From positions 62,001-126,000 of the forward strand of contig NZ_JANQBD010000003.1 in NCBI RefSeq assembly GCF_024722015.1: 64,000 nt of DNA, in the 5' to 3' direction. Every line of letters starts with the position of its first letter. Position 1 is the first letter of the stretch. Positions 36,563 to 45,467 of this stretch are shown one piece after another. This DNA is from Paenibacillus radicis (ex Xue et al. 2023) (GTDB lineage: Bacteria > Bacillota > Bacilli > Paenibacillales > NBRC-103111). The notes below the pieces were generated by a model, which worked only from the letters and a program-made list of their open reading frames with translations, was not told the DNA's origin and ran no database searches. The translations under genes and the position numbers were made by a program.

Positions 36563-37726
36563 TCACCCATTAATTGAAGTGTTTTGCAGTTCTTCTGTTA
36601 TCAACGATCGTTTTACAAAGAAAATGAACGCTAACATGGAGAACACGACCATCACTGCACTGACCATGAATAAGAACGAGTAGCTCGTATACTGCGAGAC
36701 CCAACCTAACATGATCGCACCAAGTCCGATGCCGAGGTCGGTTACAGTTGCTAAAGAAGCATTGGCAACTCCTTTGCGATCCGGGTGGGCAAGACGAATT
36801 GTTGCCGATTGGATTGCCGGATGCGCGGAACCGAAACCGATCCCGTACAAGATCGCCGAAATAAGTACGCCTAACAATCCAGTCGAGAAGCTCAAGCAAA
36901 TTAAAGCCACTATCGTAATGATAAGAGCTGGAACGATGACAAATGCCTCGCCATACCGGTCTGCAAGTTTCCCTGAAAGAGGACGGCTCAGAGCGAGCGT
37001 TGCGGCATAGGCTAGAAAAAATACACCGGAATTGACATTGATAGATTCAGCGAACAGCGGAACAAAGGTAGTGATACCGCCATATGCGACGAACATGAAA
37101 AAGATTGAGGATGAGATGGGCAGTACCGATCTCTCAAACAACTCGATTCTCCTTGTGCCCTCTTGCGGCCGGAAAGGCATTTTGGCTCCAAACGTCAGGA
37201 GCAGCGCAACAGCAGAGAGAACAACAGCGATTAGAAACAGAGCATGGTACGATAAGTCCTGGATCACCCAGATCCCGACCATCGGTCCGAATGCCATAGC
37301 CAAGGTCATCGACGTGCTGAACCACCCCATGCCTTCTCCCCTGCGGGCAGACGGGATCATATCTGTTACGGCCGTGCTAATGGAAGTCGTAGAAACGGCC
37401 CAACTGATGCCGTGAATGATTCTGAGTCCCATTAAAACAACAATTCCGCCAATCCAGTTATATAAATACATCGCCAAGATGAAGAGCAGCAGCCCCCAGA
37501 CGATAAAGGGCCTCCTGCCATAACGGTCCAGCAGCCCGCCAACGATCGGGCGAACCAAGACGGAAGTTAACATAAACGCGCCCATCGACAGGCCGACTTG
37601 CGTTTCGTTACCGCCCATTTGTTTGATAAACAGCGGCAGCGTCGGGTACAGCATATAAAATGCATTGAATAAGAAAAGCGTCCCTACGGTCATAAGGATA
37701 AACGACTTCGTCCACAAGCGTTCCAC
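36563..37726 (-). CDS. MFS efflux transporter (12 TM)
   Basis: GTG at 37726 lies 7 nt after GGAGG; the ATG at 37732 is only 1 nt from it, too close, so the GTG was chosen. The product has 387 residues and about 12 hydrophobic segments. Motif A appears as G-G-L-L-D-R-Y-G-R-R-P, and a second copy in the C-half as S-G-K-L-A-D-R-Y-G. The pattern resembles drug/arabinose exporter (YfcJ/Bcr-like) permeases. A TetR gene is divergent, so inducible export of a drug or metabolite is likely. Confidence 0.87.
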   Translation of the reverse strand: MERLWTKSFILMTVGTLFLFNAFYMLYPTLPLFIKQMGGNETQVGLSMGAFMLTSVLVRPIVGGLLDRYGRRPFIVWGLLLFILAMYLYNWIGGIVVLMGLRIIHGISWAVSTTSISTAVTDMIPSARRGEGMGWFSTSMTLAMAFGPMVGIWVIQDLSYHALFLIAVVLSAVALLLTFGAKMPFRPQEGTRRIELFERSVLPISSSIFFMFVAYGGITTFVPLFAESINVNSGVFFLAYAATLALSRPLSGKLADRYGEAFVIVPALIITIVALICLSFSTGLLGVLISAILYGIGFGSAHPAIQSATIRLAHPDRKGVANASLATVTDLGIGLGAIMLGWVSQYTSYSFLFMVSAVMVVFSMLAFIFFVKRSLITEELQNTSING

Positions 37727-37854
37727 GTTCATTCCTCCTCAATTAAAAGAGCTACATTGTTTAATGCCCTTAAATAAATCAATATGGATTGAATAATCAA
37801 CTACTGTCTATTATTATAAAAGTAACATGGCGCATGCAATGGTTAAATGAACGC

Positions 37855-37878
37855 GTTTTGTTGATTTGTGAACAAAAC
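37855..37878. promoter_or_regulatory. Candidate TetR operator
   Basis: A perfect inverted repeat GTTTTGTT / AACAAAAC with an 8-nt spacer lies between the divergent MFS and TetR genes, 43 bp before the TetR ATG. Position and symmetry fit a TetR dimer site. Confidence 0.55.
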
Positions 37879-37921
37879 AAGCAAAATCGTTGATTATTAA
37901 AGAAAGTTGGTGACCCTCAGA

Positions 37922-38467
37922 ATGCCCAAAGTAGATAGAAGAATTCTTAAATCCCAAGAAGCGATCAAAAAAGGTCTTATTGAACTCATGTCTGAAAAAA
38001 ATTTTGATGACATTACCATACAAGATATTTCCGAGCGGGCAAATGTAAACAGAGGAACCATCTATCTTCATTACCAGGATAAATATGATTTGCTTGATAA
38101 GCTCATTGAAGAACATATAGACGTTCTTAGGGAATCGTGCAGAGCAGCATCTGAATTGGAGTATACCGAATCCACTCTAATTTGGACCGAATACTTTGAA
38201 CGTCATTATTTATTCTTTTCAATGATGTTAGCGAGTAAAGGCGCTCCTTATTTTCGTGGTCGGTTTCTTAACTTTCTTACCGAAGAATTTATGAATGAGA
38301 CTGATGTAACTAAAGGGAAAAATGAGGGGTTAAATGAAGCTCTTCTCGTGAGGTTTGTTGCATCTGCTTTCGTAGGGGTAGTGGAATGGTGGTTTACTAA
38401 TGAAAAGCCTGTCCCCCATCATGTCTTAGCCCAACAGCTGGGGACATTGCTAGAGAGGATTGTATAA
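37922..38467 (+). CDS. TetR-family regulator
   Basis: ATG 37922 gives M-P-K-V-D-R-R-I-L-K-S-Q-E-A-I-K-K-G-L, a typical start of the YxaF/AcrR-like group; the ribosome site is poor and TTG 37907 or GTG 37910 are alternatives. The product has 181 residues. The HTH (about 10-55) contains I-T-I-Q-D-I-S-E-R-A-N-V-N-R-G-T-I-Y-L-H-Y-Q-D-K-Y-D-L in order. The C-terminal ligand domain belongs to the TetR_C_7-like group. It is divergent from the MFS exporter gene, which it probably represses. Confidence 0.88.
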   Translation: MPKVDRRILKSQEAIKKGLIELMSEKNFDDITIQDISERANVNRGTIYLHYQDKYDLLDKLIEEHIDVLRESCRAASELEYTESTLIWTEYFERHYLFFSMMLASKGAPYFRGRFLNFLTEEFMNETDVTKGKNEGLNEALLVRFVASAFVGVVEWWFTNEKPVPHHVLAQQLGTLLERIV

Positions 38468-38732
38468 TTAACTCGTTAGCGAAAGCCTCCCCGCTTCTCC
38501 CCTTCCGCTAAAGTCCGCAATAATCGAGTGCTTCCTGCAAGGAAAAGATCAATCCAGGATGACAGCCAAGATCGCTGTATCTGTAGTTGAGGCCCTTTGC
38601 CGCGAATCGTTCCCTTATGGCGTTTATCATGTTGACCAATTGTTTGAATTGAAAAGCATGTACGACTGGTTGCGACTGGAAGTCTCTATGGAAATACGTA
38701 TAGATGGCATGCAGATTAATATGGAAGCAAAA

Positions 38733-38776
38733 AAAAACACCCCCTAGATTTTCATCGGATTAACCCAGGGGTTTTT
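38733..38776 (-). terminator. Terminator of the DHA2 transporter gene
   Basis: On the minus strand AAACCCC pairs with GGGGTGTTT across an AT-rich loop and is followed by a long T run, 30 bp past the transporter stop. Between 38468 and 38805 no supported gene exists; a 62-codon frame at 38559-38747 lacks a ribosome site. Confidence 0.7.
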
Positions 38777-38805
38777 CCAATGCTTATTCTAAGGGGTGCG
38801 GAACA

Positions 38806-40239
38806 TCAATGCATCGAATTCATCGGTGCATGCTTAACGATGACGCGGCGGATGAAGAATGCCATGACTAAACCAATGAGTGTCACTATCATCGCAAACA
38901 TGAACACGTTCTGGGAGCCGAACATCATGGCTTTAGCCATCTCGACCGGTTCACTCGGTACCGGGGAGCTGTGCAAGTACTTCTCCATGCCGCTTGTAAG
39001 GATGCTGATAGCTATTGCTGTGCCGATTGCACCTGCGACTTGCTGCAGCGTGTTCATGACAGCCGTACCGTGCGGATACAACTCCGGCGGCAGCTGGTTA
39101 AGCCCATTCGTCTGCGCCGGCATCCACACCATGGAGATACCTACCATGAGACCGATATGCAAAGCCACGATAAAAGCTACAGATGATGCAACGGTTATAC
39201 TGGAGAAAAACCATAACATCGCCGCTACGATGACGAGGCCAGGGATCACGAGCCACTTTGGCCCATATTTATCGAACAAGCGTCCCATACGAGGCGATAA
39301 GATACCGTTCAATGCGCTGCCCGGGAGCATCATGAGCCCAGTAGTAAACGCGGATAGTTTCATCCCGTTCTGCAAATACATAGGCAAAATAATCATACTC
39401 GACAAAATGATCATCATGCACGACAGCACAAGAAGCAGTCCTACAATAAACATAGGGTACTTAAAGACGCGCAGGTTCATCATCGGGTCGCGCATTAACA
39501 TCTGGCGCAGGATGAACAATACAAGAGCGATAAGGCCTATGACGATCGATGAGAGCACGATCACACTAGTCCAGCCTCCCTCGCCTTCGCCAGCCTTACT
39601 GAAACCGAAGACCACGCCGCCGAAGCCGATTGTTGACAATATAATGGACAATGGATCAATGCGCGGTCTCGTGACCTCGGTGACGTTTTCCAAGTATTTC
39701 AATCCTACAAACAGCCCTATGACCAAAAATGGCAGAGACAGCCAGAAAATGTAGTGCCATGATAAATATTCAATTAGAAGACCCGCCACAGTTGGGCCGG
39801 TCGCCGGAGCGAACATGATGACTAAACCAACGAAGCCCATAGCAGCCCCACGCTGTTCCGGTGGGTAAACTACGAGAATCGTATTAAACATAAGCGGAAT
39901 CAATAGACCCATACCGGCTGCCTGCAGAACACGAGCGACCATCAGCATTTCGAAATTGAGCGCAAGCGCTGCGATCAATGTCCCAACGATCGAGCTTGCA
40001 AGCGAAACAATGAAAAGCTGTCTCGTTGTAAACCATTGCAGCAGTAAACCTGTCATCGGCATTAAAATACCGAGAGTCAGCAGAAACCCTGTCGTTAACC
40101 ATTGTGCAGTCGCGGCCGTAATATGGAACACATCCATTAAATTACTAATTGCTATGTTGAGTGCCGTCTCACTGAACATCCCAACAAAGCCGCAGATAAG
40201 CAGCGATGCCATAATGGCTCGCGTATTGTATTGCTTCAT
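38806..40239 (-). CDS. MFS multidrug transporter, DHA2 (14 TM) family
   Basis: A 477-residue membrane protein. DHA2 signatures are present: L-N-I-A-I-S-N-L-M in TM1, Q-W-L-T-T-G-F-L-L (motif D1-like), R-V-L-Q-A-A-G-M-G (motif B), and motif C-like G-F-V-G-L-V-I-M-F-A-P-A-T-G-P-T-V-A-G. It resembles the LmrB/EmrB-type exporters of Firmicutes (proton-driven drug efflux). Ribosome site AAGGAAGTGG. No regulator is adjacent on this side; the TetR at 37922 could also act here but is closer to the other exporter. Confidence 0.9.
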   Translation of the reverse strand: MKQYNTRAIMASLLICGFVGMFSETALNIAISNLMDVFHITAATAQWLTTGFLLTLGILMPMTGLLLQWFTTRQLFIVSLASSIVGTLIAALALNFEMLMVARVLQAAGMGLLIPLMFNTILVVYPPEQRGAAMGFVGLVIMFAPATGPTVAGLLIEYLSWHYIFWLSLPFLVIGLFVGLKYLENVTEVTRPRIDPLSIILSTIGFGGVVFGFSKAGEGEGGWTSVIVLSSIVIGLIALVLFILRQMLMRDPMMNLRVFKYPMFIVGLLLVLSCMMIILSSMIILPMYLQNGMKLSAFTTGLMMLPGSALNGILSPRMGRLFDKYGPKWLVIPGLVIVAAMLWFFSSITVASSVAFIVALHIGLMVGISMVWMPAQTNGLNQLPPELYPHGTAVMNTLQQVAGAIGTAIAISILTSGMEKYLHSSPVPSEPVEMAKAMMFGSQNVFMFAMIVTLIGLVMAFFIRRVIVKHAPMNSMH

Positions 40240-40453
40240 ATGATTCCACTTCCTTCTCCTGAAAAAACTTTTTTGTATGGTTCTCTATCTATTCGGTCCT
40301 GCTATATAATACAACAGAGAGTGCACTTATCCAAGTCCAAAAATAAATTACATAAATTTACTACCTTGCATTTTAACAAATAAAGCTTTATCGAGAGCGA
40401 TACCAATTACGAATTAGCATAAAAAATATTTGCAAAAATAGGACCCGACAAAA

Positions 40454-40476
40454 TAAAAAAACCGCCATTCAGGCGG
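40454..40476 (-). terminator. Terminator of the acetyltransferase gene
   Basis: On the minus strand CCGCC / GGCGG with a 5-nt loop is followed by TTTTTTTATTTT, about 65 bp past the stop at 40542. The remaining 40240-40541 interval holds the DHA2 promoter and nothing else recognised. Confidence 0.75.
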
Positions 40477-40541
40477 ATATTAATCCTTGTATTTAAGGGC
40501 AGATACAGCAAGATTACAGTGTTAAGTGATGTCTTCTCCTA

Positions 40542-41069
40542 TCAGCTAAAAAAAGAGCTTGGATACTGAAGTTCTCCTTTGCAGTGCTTCAATTGACCTT
40601 CAATTAGCTCACATACCATGAAAACTTCATCGGATACTTTAAATTGGGTTAATTCAATTCCATAATTCCTTGCTGGCTTAAATCCGAACTTAGGATAATA
40701 GGTTGGATGACCTATTAGTAAAATAACACCATAATTAAATTGTTTAGTTCTTTTCATACCTTCCAACATCAATTGCGTTCCAACACCTTGTTTTTGGTAA
40801 TCGGGGCTCACAGCGATCGGGGCAAGAACAATTACGTCGTATTCCTTTAATTGATCATTTACTTGATCAACTACTTTAGCTCTACTTAACAAAATATGAC
40901 CAATAATTTGTTTATCTGCTTCTGCTACTATAGATAATTCAGGAATAAATTGTTCGGATAACCTGATCTGCTCAATTAGCTTGGATTCATTATCTCTATT
41001 TCCGAAAGCCTTATAATTTAATTCATAAACTTGGCTGTGGTCATCTTTGATTTCTGTTCTAATTATCAT
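40542..41069 (-). CDS. GNAT N-acetyltransferase (YhbS-like)
   Basis: ATG 41069 begins M-I-I-R-T-E-I-K-D-D-H-S-Q-V, the normal start of this family; the longer frame to 41159 runs into the PdxH-like gene. The product has 175 residues: I-G-H-I-L-L-S-R-A, L-A-P-I-A-V-S-P-D-Y-Q-K-Q-G-V-G-T-Q-L (acetyl-CoA loop), and Y-Y-P-K-F-G-F-K-P-A. It transfers acetyl groups to an unknown small molecule or protein. Its ATG begins right after the PdxH-like stop (TGATAATG), implying translational coupling with that gene. Confidence 0.88.
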   Translation of the reverse strand: MIIRTEIKDDHSQVYELNYKAFGNRDNESKLIEQIRLSEQFIPELSIVAEADKQIIGHILLSRAKVVDQVNDQLKEYDVIVLAPIAVSPDYQKQGVGTQLMLEGMKRTKQFNYGVILLIGHPTYYPKFGFKPARNYGIELTQFKVSDEVFMVCELIEGQLKHCKGELQYPSSFFS

Positions 41070-41071
41070 TA

Positions 41072-41724
41072 TCAGGGCCAAAGCCTGCGATATTTCCACT
41101 GTCCATTCCTCCGATGGTATTGAATTCGCATATGTTTCCGATGACTGTCCCCCTGCCAAAATTCAGCTTCCTGCACGTTAACAGCATAAAGCGCCCAATT
41201 GGAAGCAACAATTTCCGGATCACGTCTGATCCGTTCTCTCTGTATGATAAGTGATTTCTCCAGATCCTCCACTTTCTCCATCTCCCTGCTCTGATACCCA
41301 CTCAGGGCTACGATGCGAGCCTCTAACGATCGCTGCCGAAAATCTGCCGCCCCATCTCTTTCCCCATATCAATGGCTGTACCACGTATACGGACCTGCCT
41401 CCCCAGCTGAGGCCAGTAAAATGTCAAAGCAACATGGGGGTTACCTTTTAGTTGTTGCCCCTTCCGGCTCTCGGAGCCGGTAGCAAAGTAGAACGCATCG
41501 CCTACAACATCCTTTAGAATCAGTACTCGCGCATCCGGATAACCGTCTGCATCCACTGTAGAGAGAGTCATCGCGTGAGGCTCCTTCACCTCGTTCTCAA
41601 TCGCCAGGTTTAGCCATTGCAAGAAAAGTTCCCCCGGATTTTCCGGTAATCGACTCGTATCAAAGGCCTGGAAAGGCCCCGTCAATGATTTTAAACCTCT
41701 TAGCCTTTCATTCGGATTTTTCAT
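41072..41724 (-). pseudogene. Pyridoxamine 5'-phosphate oxidase-family protein, single frameshift
   Basis: The first frame (41724-41323) gives A-M-T-L-S-T-V-D-A-D-G-Y-P-D-A-R, Y-F-A-T-G-S-E-S-R-K-G-Q-Q and V-R-I-R-G-T-A, the FMN-binding split barrel of PdxH. It stops at R*, but the shifted frame from about 41340 continues F-R-Q-R-S-L-E-A-R-I-V-A-L-S, then A-E-F-W-Q-G-D-S-H-R, the PdxH C-terminal dimerisation motif, to a stop at 41072. The full protein would be about 217 residues, normal for PdxH-like enzymes. One base error or a true mutation would explain it. Confidence 0.85.
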
Positions 41725-41763
41725 ATAAAGTGCCCCCTATCCACAATTCATCAAGTAAGTGAG

Positions 41764-42435
41764 TCAGCTATTCACAATACCCAGAACAAAGCCGTCGTAA
41801 CCTTTACTGCCGACTGTCTGAATGGCGGTAGCCGTAATCCTTGATTCTTCAGCCAATAGATCATAAAAAGCCCTTATCCCTTTTACACTGAAATCCTGAC
41901 TATGTTCATCAAGAATATCCCCATTACGAATGACATTATCCCCAATAATAACCGTCCCAGGATGAGAATAATGAAGTGCCCATTTTAGATAACCTAGATT
42001 ATTAACTTTGTCAGCATCAATAAAAATCATATCAAAGGATGCTACGTCCTCGGTCTCCATCTGAGCCAATAACTCTAATGCAATCCCTACCCGAATTTCT
42101 ACAACACCATCCAACTGAGCCATGGATACATTATTTTGAGCCACTTGAGCATGATGCGGGTCAATTTCCAAAGTGACTAATTTTCCATCAGACGGCAGTG
42201 CCCTTGCCAACCAGATTGTACTATACCCGCCCAATGTACCGATCTCCAGAATTCGTTTGGCATCTTTCATTTGAGCAAGCAGGTTTAATAACTTCCCTTG
42301 ACTCGGTGATACATCATGAAACGGAAGCCCTGCTTGCTGATTTACAGACAGCACTTTTTCCAGAACAGAATCATGTTGAATCAGACACTCCGTAATATAT
42401 TGATCAACCTTTTCCCAAGTATTCATTTCATTCAT
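41764..42435 (-). CDS. SAM-dependent O-methyltransferase (YrrM/CaOMT type)
   Basis: A 223-residue Rossmann methyltransferase. SAM motif I is R-I-L-E-I-G-T-L-G-G-Y-S-T-I-W-L, with the acidic residue in T-L-E-I-D-P-H-H, then D-M-I-F-I-D-A-D-K-V-N-N (metal and SAM contact). The V-I-I-G-D-N-V-I-R-N-G motif is typical of the cation-dependent O-methyltransferase family. ATG 42435 follows GGAGATG. It is divergent from a LysR gene. Catechol-type substrates are usual, the actual one unknown. Confidence 0.9.
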   Translation of the reverse strand: MNEMNTWEKVDQYITECLIQHDSVLEKVLSVNQQAGLPFHDVSPSQGKLLNLLAQMKDAKRILEIGTLGGYSTIWLARALPSDGKLVTLEIDPHHAQVAQNNVSMAQLDGVVEIRVGIALELLAQMETEDVASFDMIFIDADKVNNLGYLKWALHYSHPGTVIIGDNVIRNGDILDEHSQDFSVKGIRAFYDLLAEESRITATAIQTVGSKGYDGFVLGIVNS

Positions 42436-42564
42436 TTACATCACATCTCCTCATTATTATTTAACTTCTAATTACATTGTAAAACAGCTATAATCATAAA
42501 TATAATATATATTTTCATCTTATTTATACAATAAATATATGAGTTTTCCGAAGGAGGACCTGTA

Positions 42565-43464
42565 ATGAATTTGCATGCTTTGCGCTTATTCCATGTAGTG
42601 GCATCGACCGGAAGTGTGACCCGAGCCTCGGAATTGTTAAATATTAGTCAGCCTGCGATTACCGCTCAGATTAAAAAATTTGAAAAAGAATTGCTGCTCA
42701 CATTAATTAAGCCTCAAGGAAGGGGAATAGCTTTATCCGATGCAGGTGAAGAAATTGCTTTGCTCGCCAAAAGACTGTTCGCGGTAGAACAACAAATCGA
42801 ACGTTTCACCCAGGATTACCGAGAAGGCTCGTATGGATGCATTCGAATAGCCGCAACCTATTTACCCGCTCATTTTCTTATACCTACCTGGATAGCGAAA
42901 TTTAAACAACAATATGAAAAAGTTGAAATGATGATTACCACAACGAACTCAAGTGATGCACTAAAGCATCTGTTAAACCTAGATGTGGATATAGCCATTT
43001 ATGGGGGAATACCTGAGGAATATCCGGATACGATCCAGACAGAAGATTTATTTCAAGACGAGTTATGGTTTGTTGTTGCACCTAATCATCGATATGCTAA
43101 TCAGCAGGTTTCTCTGACAGAAATGATGAGGGAGCCTTTTGTCATGCGGGAGGAGGGCAGCTCAACACGTGAGCGATTATTTTCTTTATGTCGTACATAC
43201 AATTCACCGGCGCCCACAATCTCTCTACAATTCAATGGGTTGCATGAAGCTATCACAGCTGTAATTGCCGGATATGGGGCGAACTTCGTCTCTTCATTAG
43301 TTGTACGCGAATATGTTAAACGAGGAGAGTTATGTCGAGTTTATGTTGAAGGGATTCATCTAAAGAATACAATTACTATCTGTACTCGCAAACATGAGCC
43401 TTTATCCGCTTCCACGATGAACTTGATACAGATGATCCGTCAAAATCCTTATAAAAGTAGTTAA
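42565..43464 (+). CDS. LysR-family regulator
   Basis: A 299-residue LTTR. The N-terminal winged HTH shows L-R-L-F-H-V-V-A-S-T-G-S-V-T-R-A-S-E-L-L-N-I-S-Q-P-A-I-T-A-Q-I in order; the linker helix follows to residue 90. The C-terminal effector domain has the periplasmic-binding fold and resembles CysL/YwfK-type regulators. Ribosome site GAAGGAGG. It is divergent from the O-methyltransferase gene across 129 AT-rich bases, so regulation of that gene is likely. Confidence 0.88.
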   Translation: MNLHALRLFHVVASTGSVTRASELLNISQPAITAQIKKFEKELLLTLIKPQGRGIALSDAGEEIALLAKRLFAVEQQIERFTQDYREGSYGCIRIAATYLPAHFLIPTWIAKFKQQYEKVEMMITTTNSSDALKHLLNLDVDIAIYGGIPEEYPDTIQTEDLFQDELWFVVAPNHRYANQQVSLTEMMREPFVMREEGSSTRERLFSLCRTYNSPAPTISLQFNGLHEAITAVIAGYGANFVSSLVVREYVKRGELCRVYVEGIHLKNTITICTRKHEPLSASTMNLIQMIRQNPYKSS

Positions 43465-43483
43465 GCCTCACAACTGCAGCAGC

Positions 43484-44164
43484 TTATACTTCTCCACCAC
43501 TTAATTCGTACAGACCGTTCTGAAGAAAAAGGTTTGCAGAATCTGTACCTTTAATCGAAACCTTGGTATCGAATATGTCCGGCGACCGTCCGTCCGGGAA
43601 CCAAGGACGCTGCTTGTCTACCACTATCAACACCCCTTCTGCGTCACCGAGAGGAGCGAATTGCTGCCCGTCTCCGCCCCACAAGCTAAGTTGGAAAGCG
43701 TCGATGAGCTTTCGGGCAGCTTCCGGGACATCCTCTACGGGAAGGCCGATCTCACTGATACGAAGCAGATGCTTCGGCCCAAAAGTATCGGGTGTAGCAT
43801 TGTCGAGTGTATGGTGAGCGATGAACTCGATCAAATTACCGTCCGGATCGTAGAAGTAAATTGCCGTTGCATTCCAGCTATCGAATGGAAACTCGTCCAG
43901 TCCATCCTTGGAGAACAATGAGATGCCCCGTTCATTAAGCCATGGCTTTGCTTCTTCTAGCTTATTAGTCGGAATCGTAAAGGCAATATGATAAAATGGC
44001 TTCTCCGTGGAGGAGTTCTTCCGGAAGGCAAGGATCGATTCCCCAGCTCGGAACGACAGTTGAGACGGTTGATCCTCCAGAACATCCAATCCTATCAGGG
44101 AAGTATAAAATGTTTTCATCGCTTCAAATTGATGTGTACATAAGATTACTTCCGAAATTTTCAT
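43484..44164 (-). CDS. VOC-family (glyoxalase/dioxygenase-like) protein
   Basis: ATG 44164 lies after AAGGAAGGTG; the longer frame back to 44308 crosses a terminator and was rejected. The product has 226 residues. A first VOC module (M-K-I-S-E-V-I-L-C-T-H, F-Y-H-I-A-F, D-P-D-G-N-L-I-E-F-I-A) carries possible metal ligands His and Glu. A second, more diverged module begins L-R-I-S-E-I-G-L-P. It may be a small-molecule-modifying enzyme or an antibiotic-binding protein; specificity is unknown. It converges on the LysR gene. Confidence 0.8.
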   Translation of the reverse strand: MKISEVILCTHQFEAMKTFYTSLIGLDVLEDQPSQLSFRAGESILAFRKNSSTEKPFYHIAFTIPTNKLEEAKPWLNERGISLFSKDGLDEFPFDSWNATAIYFYDPDGNLIEFIAHHTLDNATPDTFGPKHLLRISEIGLPVEDVPEAARKLIDAFQLSLWGGDGQQFAPLGDAEGVLIVVDKQRPWFPDGRSPDIFDTKVSIKGTDSANLFLQNGLYELSGGEV

Positions 44165-44251
44165 TAGTTCACCTTCCTTATGTAAGGATGTCACTCTCAC
44201 AGTATACCCATAATTCGTAAATCCGACCCTATTTGCGGTTCTATTAACGGT

Positions 44252-44284
44252 AAAAAAAAACAAAAAACCCGCGCACAGCGCGGA
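44252..44284 (-). terminator. Terminator of the SDR gene
   Basis: On the minus strand CCGCGC / GCGCGG with a TGT loop is followed by TTTTTTGTTTTTTTTT, 86 bp past the SDR stop. Confidence 0.85.
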
Positions 44285-44369
44285 TTCATACGTGCAACTT
44301 CCAATCACTGGATCATCACCGTTTTAACCTCTCATCACTCTGAAGCAAATTCGAATTGGGCTGTTTAGA

Positions 44370-45269
44370 TCACGTTTCGGTCATGATACCACCGTTGACG
44401 TGAAGTACCTGTCCTGTGACGAAGGAGGAATCGTTGGACGCTAAATAAATGTAGGTCGGCGCAAGTTCGAACGGCTGCCCCGCACGTTTCATAGGCGTTT
44501 CCAGACCGAATGTTTTTACATATTCGGCAGAATAGCTGGATACTATGAGCGGGGTCCAAATCGGCCCTGGTGCTACGGCGTTAACCCGGATTCCCTTGCT
44601 GACCAACTGCAGCGATAAGGAACGGGTAAACGATACGATGGCACCCTTAGTCGAGGAATAATCGACAAGTAAGGGTGCACCTGCATAAGCGGTTACGGAT
44701 GCTGTCGATACAATAGAGCTTCCCGGATTCAGATAAGGAAGTGCGGCCTTCGTCATGTAGAAATGAGGGAAAATGTTAGTGCGGTAAGTATCTTCGAGCT
44801 GTTCATTGGAAATATGCATTATGCTCTCCTGAGGAAACTGAACGCCTTGGTTCAAAATAAGTACGTCAAGCTTTCCGTAGCATTCCAACGTCCTTCCTAC
44901 CACTTCCTCGGAAAAAGCAGGTCTGCGCAAATCGCCCTCGATCAGCAGGCAGCGGCGTCCATAACATTCCACCATTTGTTTGGTAGCTTCAGCATCCTCG
45001 CGCTCATACAAATATACGATGGCCACATCCGCCCCTTCCTTGGCGAAGCCGATGGCGACGGCGCGTCCGATGCCGCTATCACCACCGGTAATAATCGCTA
45101 TTTTCCCCTCCAATTTACCGCTTCCCTTGTATTCTGGATTCTCAGATATCGGAAGCGGGGTCATTAAGTACTCCAAACCAGGCTGCACGTCCTGGTGCTG
45201 CGGCGGAAATGTGATAGGTACTTGCTGGCAGCGTGTCTCATAACTGTAATATGGATACATTGGAATCAC
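44370..45269 (-). CDS. Short-chain dehydrogenase, YhxC/YghA-like
   Basis: GTG at 45269 lies 7 nt after GGAGG and was preferred; an upstream GTG at 45338 has no ribosome site. The product has 299 residues. It shows the extended N-terminus of this group (P-P-Q-H-Q-D-V-Q-P-G-L-E-Y-L-M), the NAD(P) motif T-G-G-D-S-G-I-G-R-A, and the N-A-G-like L-N-Q-G-V. Then come S-T-A-S-V-T-A-Y, catalytic Y-S-S-T-K-G-A, and P-G-P-I-W-T-P-L. B. subtilis YhxC and E. coli YghA share this layout; they reduce carbonyls and are often stress-induced. N-Q-G in place of the usual N-N-A/N-A-G is unusual. Confidence 0.87.
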   Translation of the reverse strand: MIPMYPYYSYETRCQQVPITFPPQHQDVQPGLEYLMTPLPISENPEYKGSGKLEGKIAIITGGDSGIGRAVAIGFAKEGADVAIVYLYEREDAEATKQMVECYGRRCLLIEGDLRRPAFSEEVVGRTLECYGKLDVLILNQGVQFPQESIMHISNEQLEDTYRTNIFPHFYMTKAALPYLNPGSSIVSTASVTAYAGAPLLVDYSSTKGAIVSFTRSLSLQLVSKGIRVNAVAPGPIWTPLIVSSYSAEYVKTFGLETPMKRAGQPFELAPTYIYLASNDSSFVTGQVLHVNGGIMTET

Positions 45270-45401
45270 TGCGAGACCTCCATTGCTTTTATAGTCAAAA
45301 TCAGGATATTCGCCTAGTTCCCGCTTCGTACCTGTCACAACGTAAAAATTAAATGAGCTAAGAGTATTGAAGTATTCCTATAAAAATATTGGTCTCGATC
45401 T

Positions 45402-45449
45402 AAAAAAACAGCGATAGTCTGGAATTATACATTCCTTGACTACCGCTGC
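45402..45449 (-). terminator. Terminator of the orphan binding-lipoprotein gene
   Basis: On the minus strand AGCGGTAGTCAAGGAAT pairs with ATTCCAGACTATCGCT (few mismatches) and is followed by GTTTTTTTA, 19 bp past the stop. Confidence 0.8.
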
Positions 45450-45467
45450 TTACACTTAACTATTCTC

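Noticed and set aside
38559..38747. 62-codon plus-strand frame
   Set aside because: No ribosome site, no family resemblance, and its end overlaps the DHA2 gene terminator.
38780..39754. 324-codon open frame on the plus strand
   Set aside because: It is antisense to the DHA2 transporter gene; composition is odd (many Met, Ile and Thr), there is no ribosome site, and the minus-strand protein has clear family motifs.
43484..44308. Longer VOC start at 44308
   Set aside because: The extension runs across the SDR terminator hairpin, while ATG 44164 has a good ribosome site.
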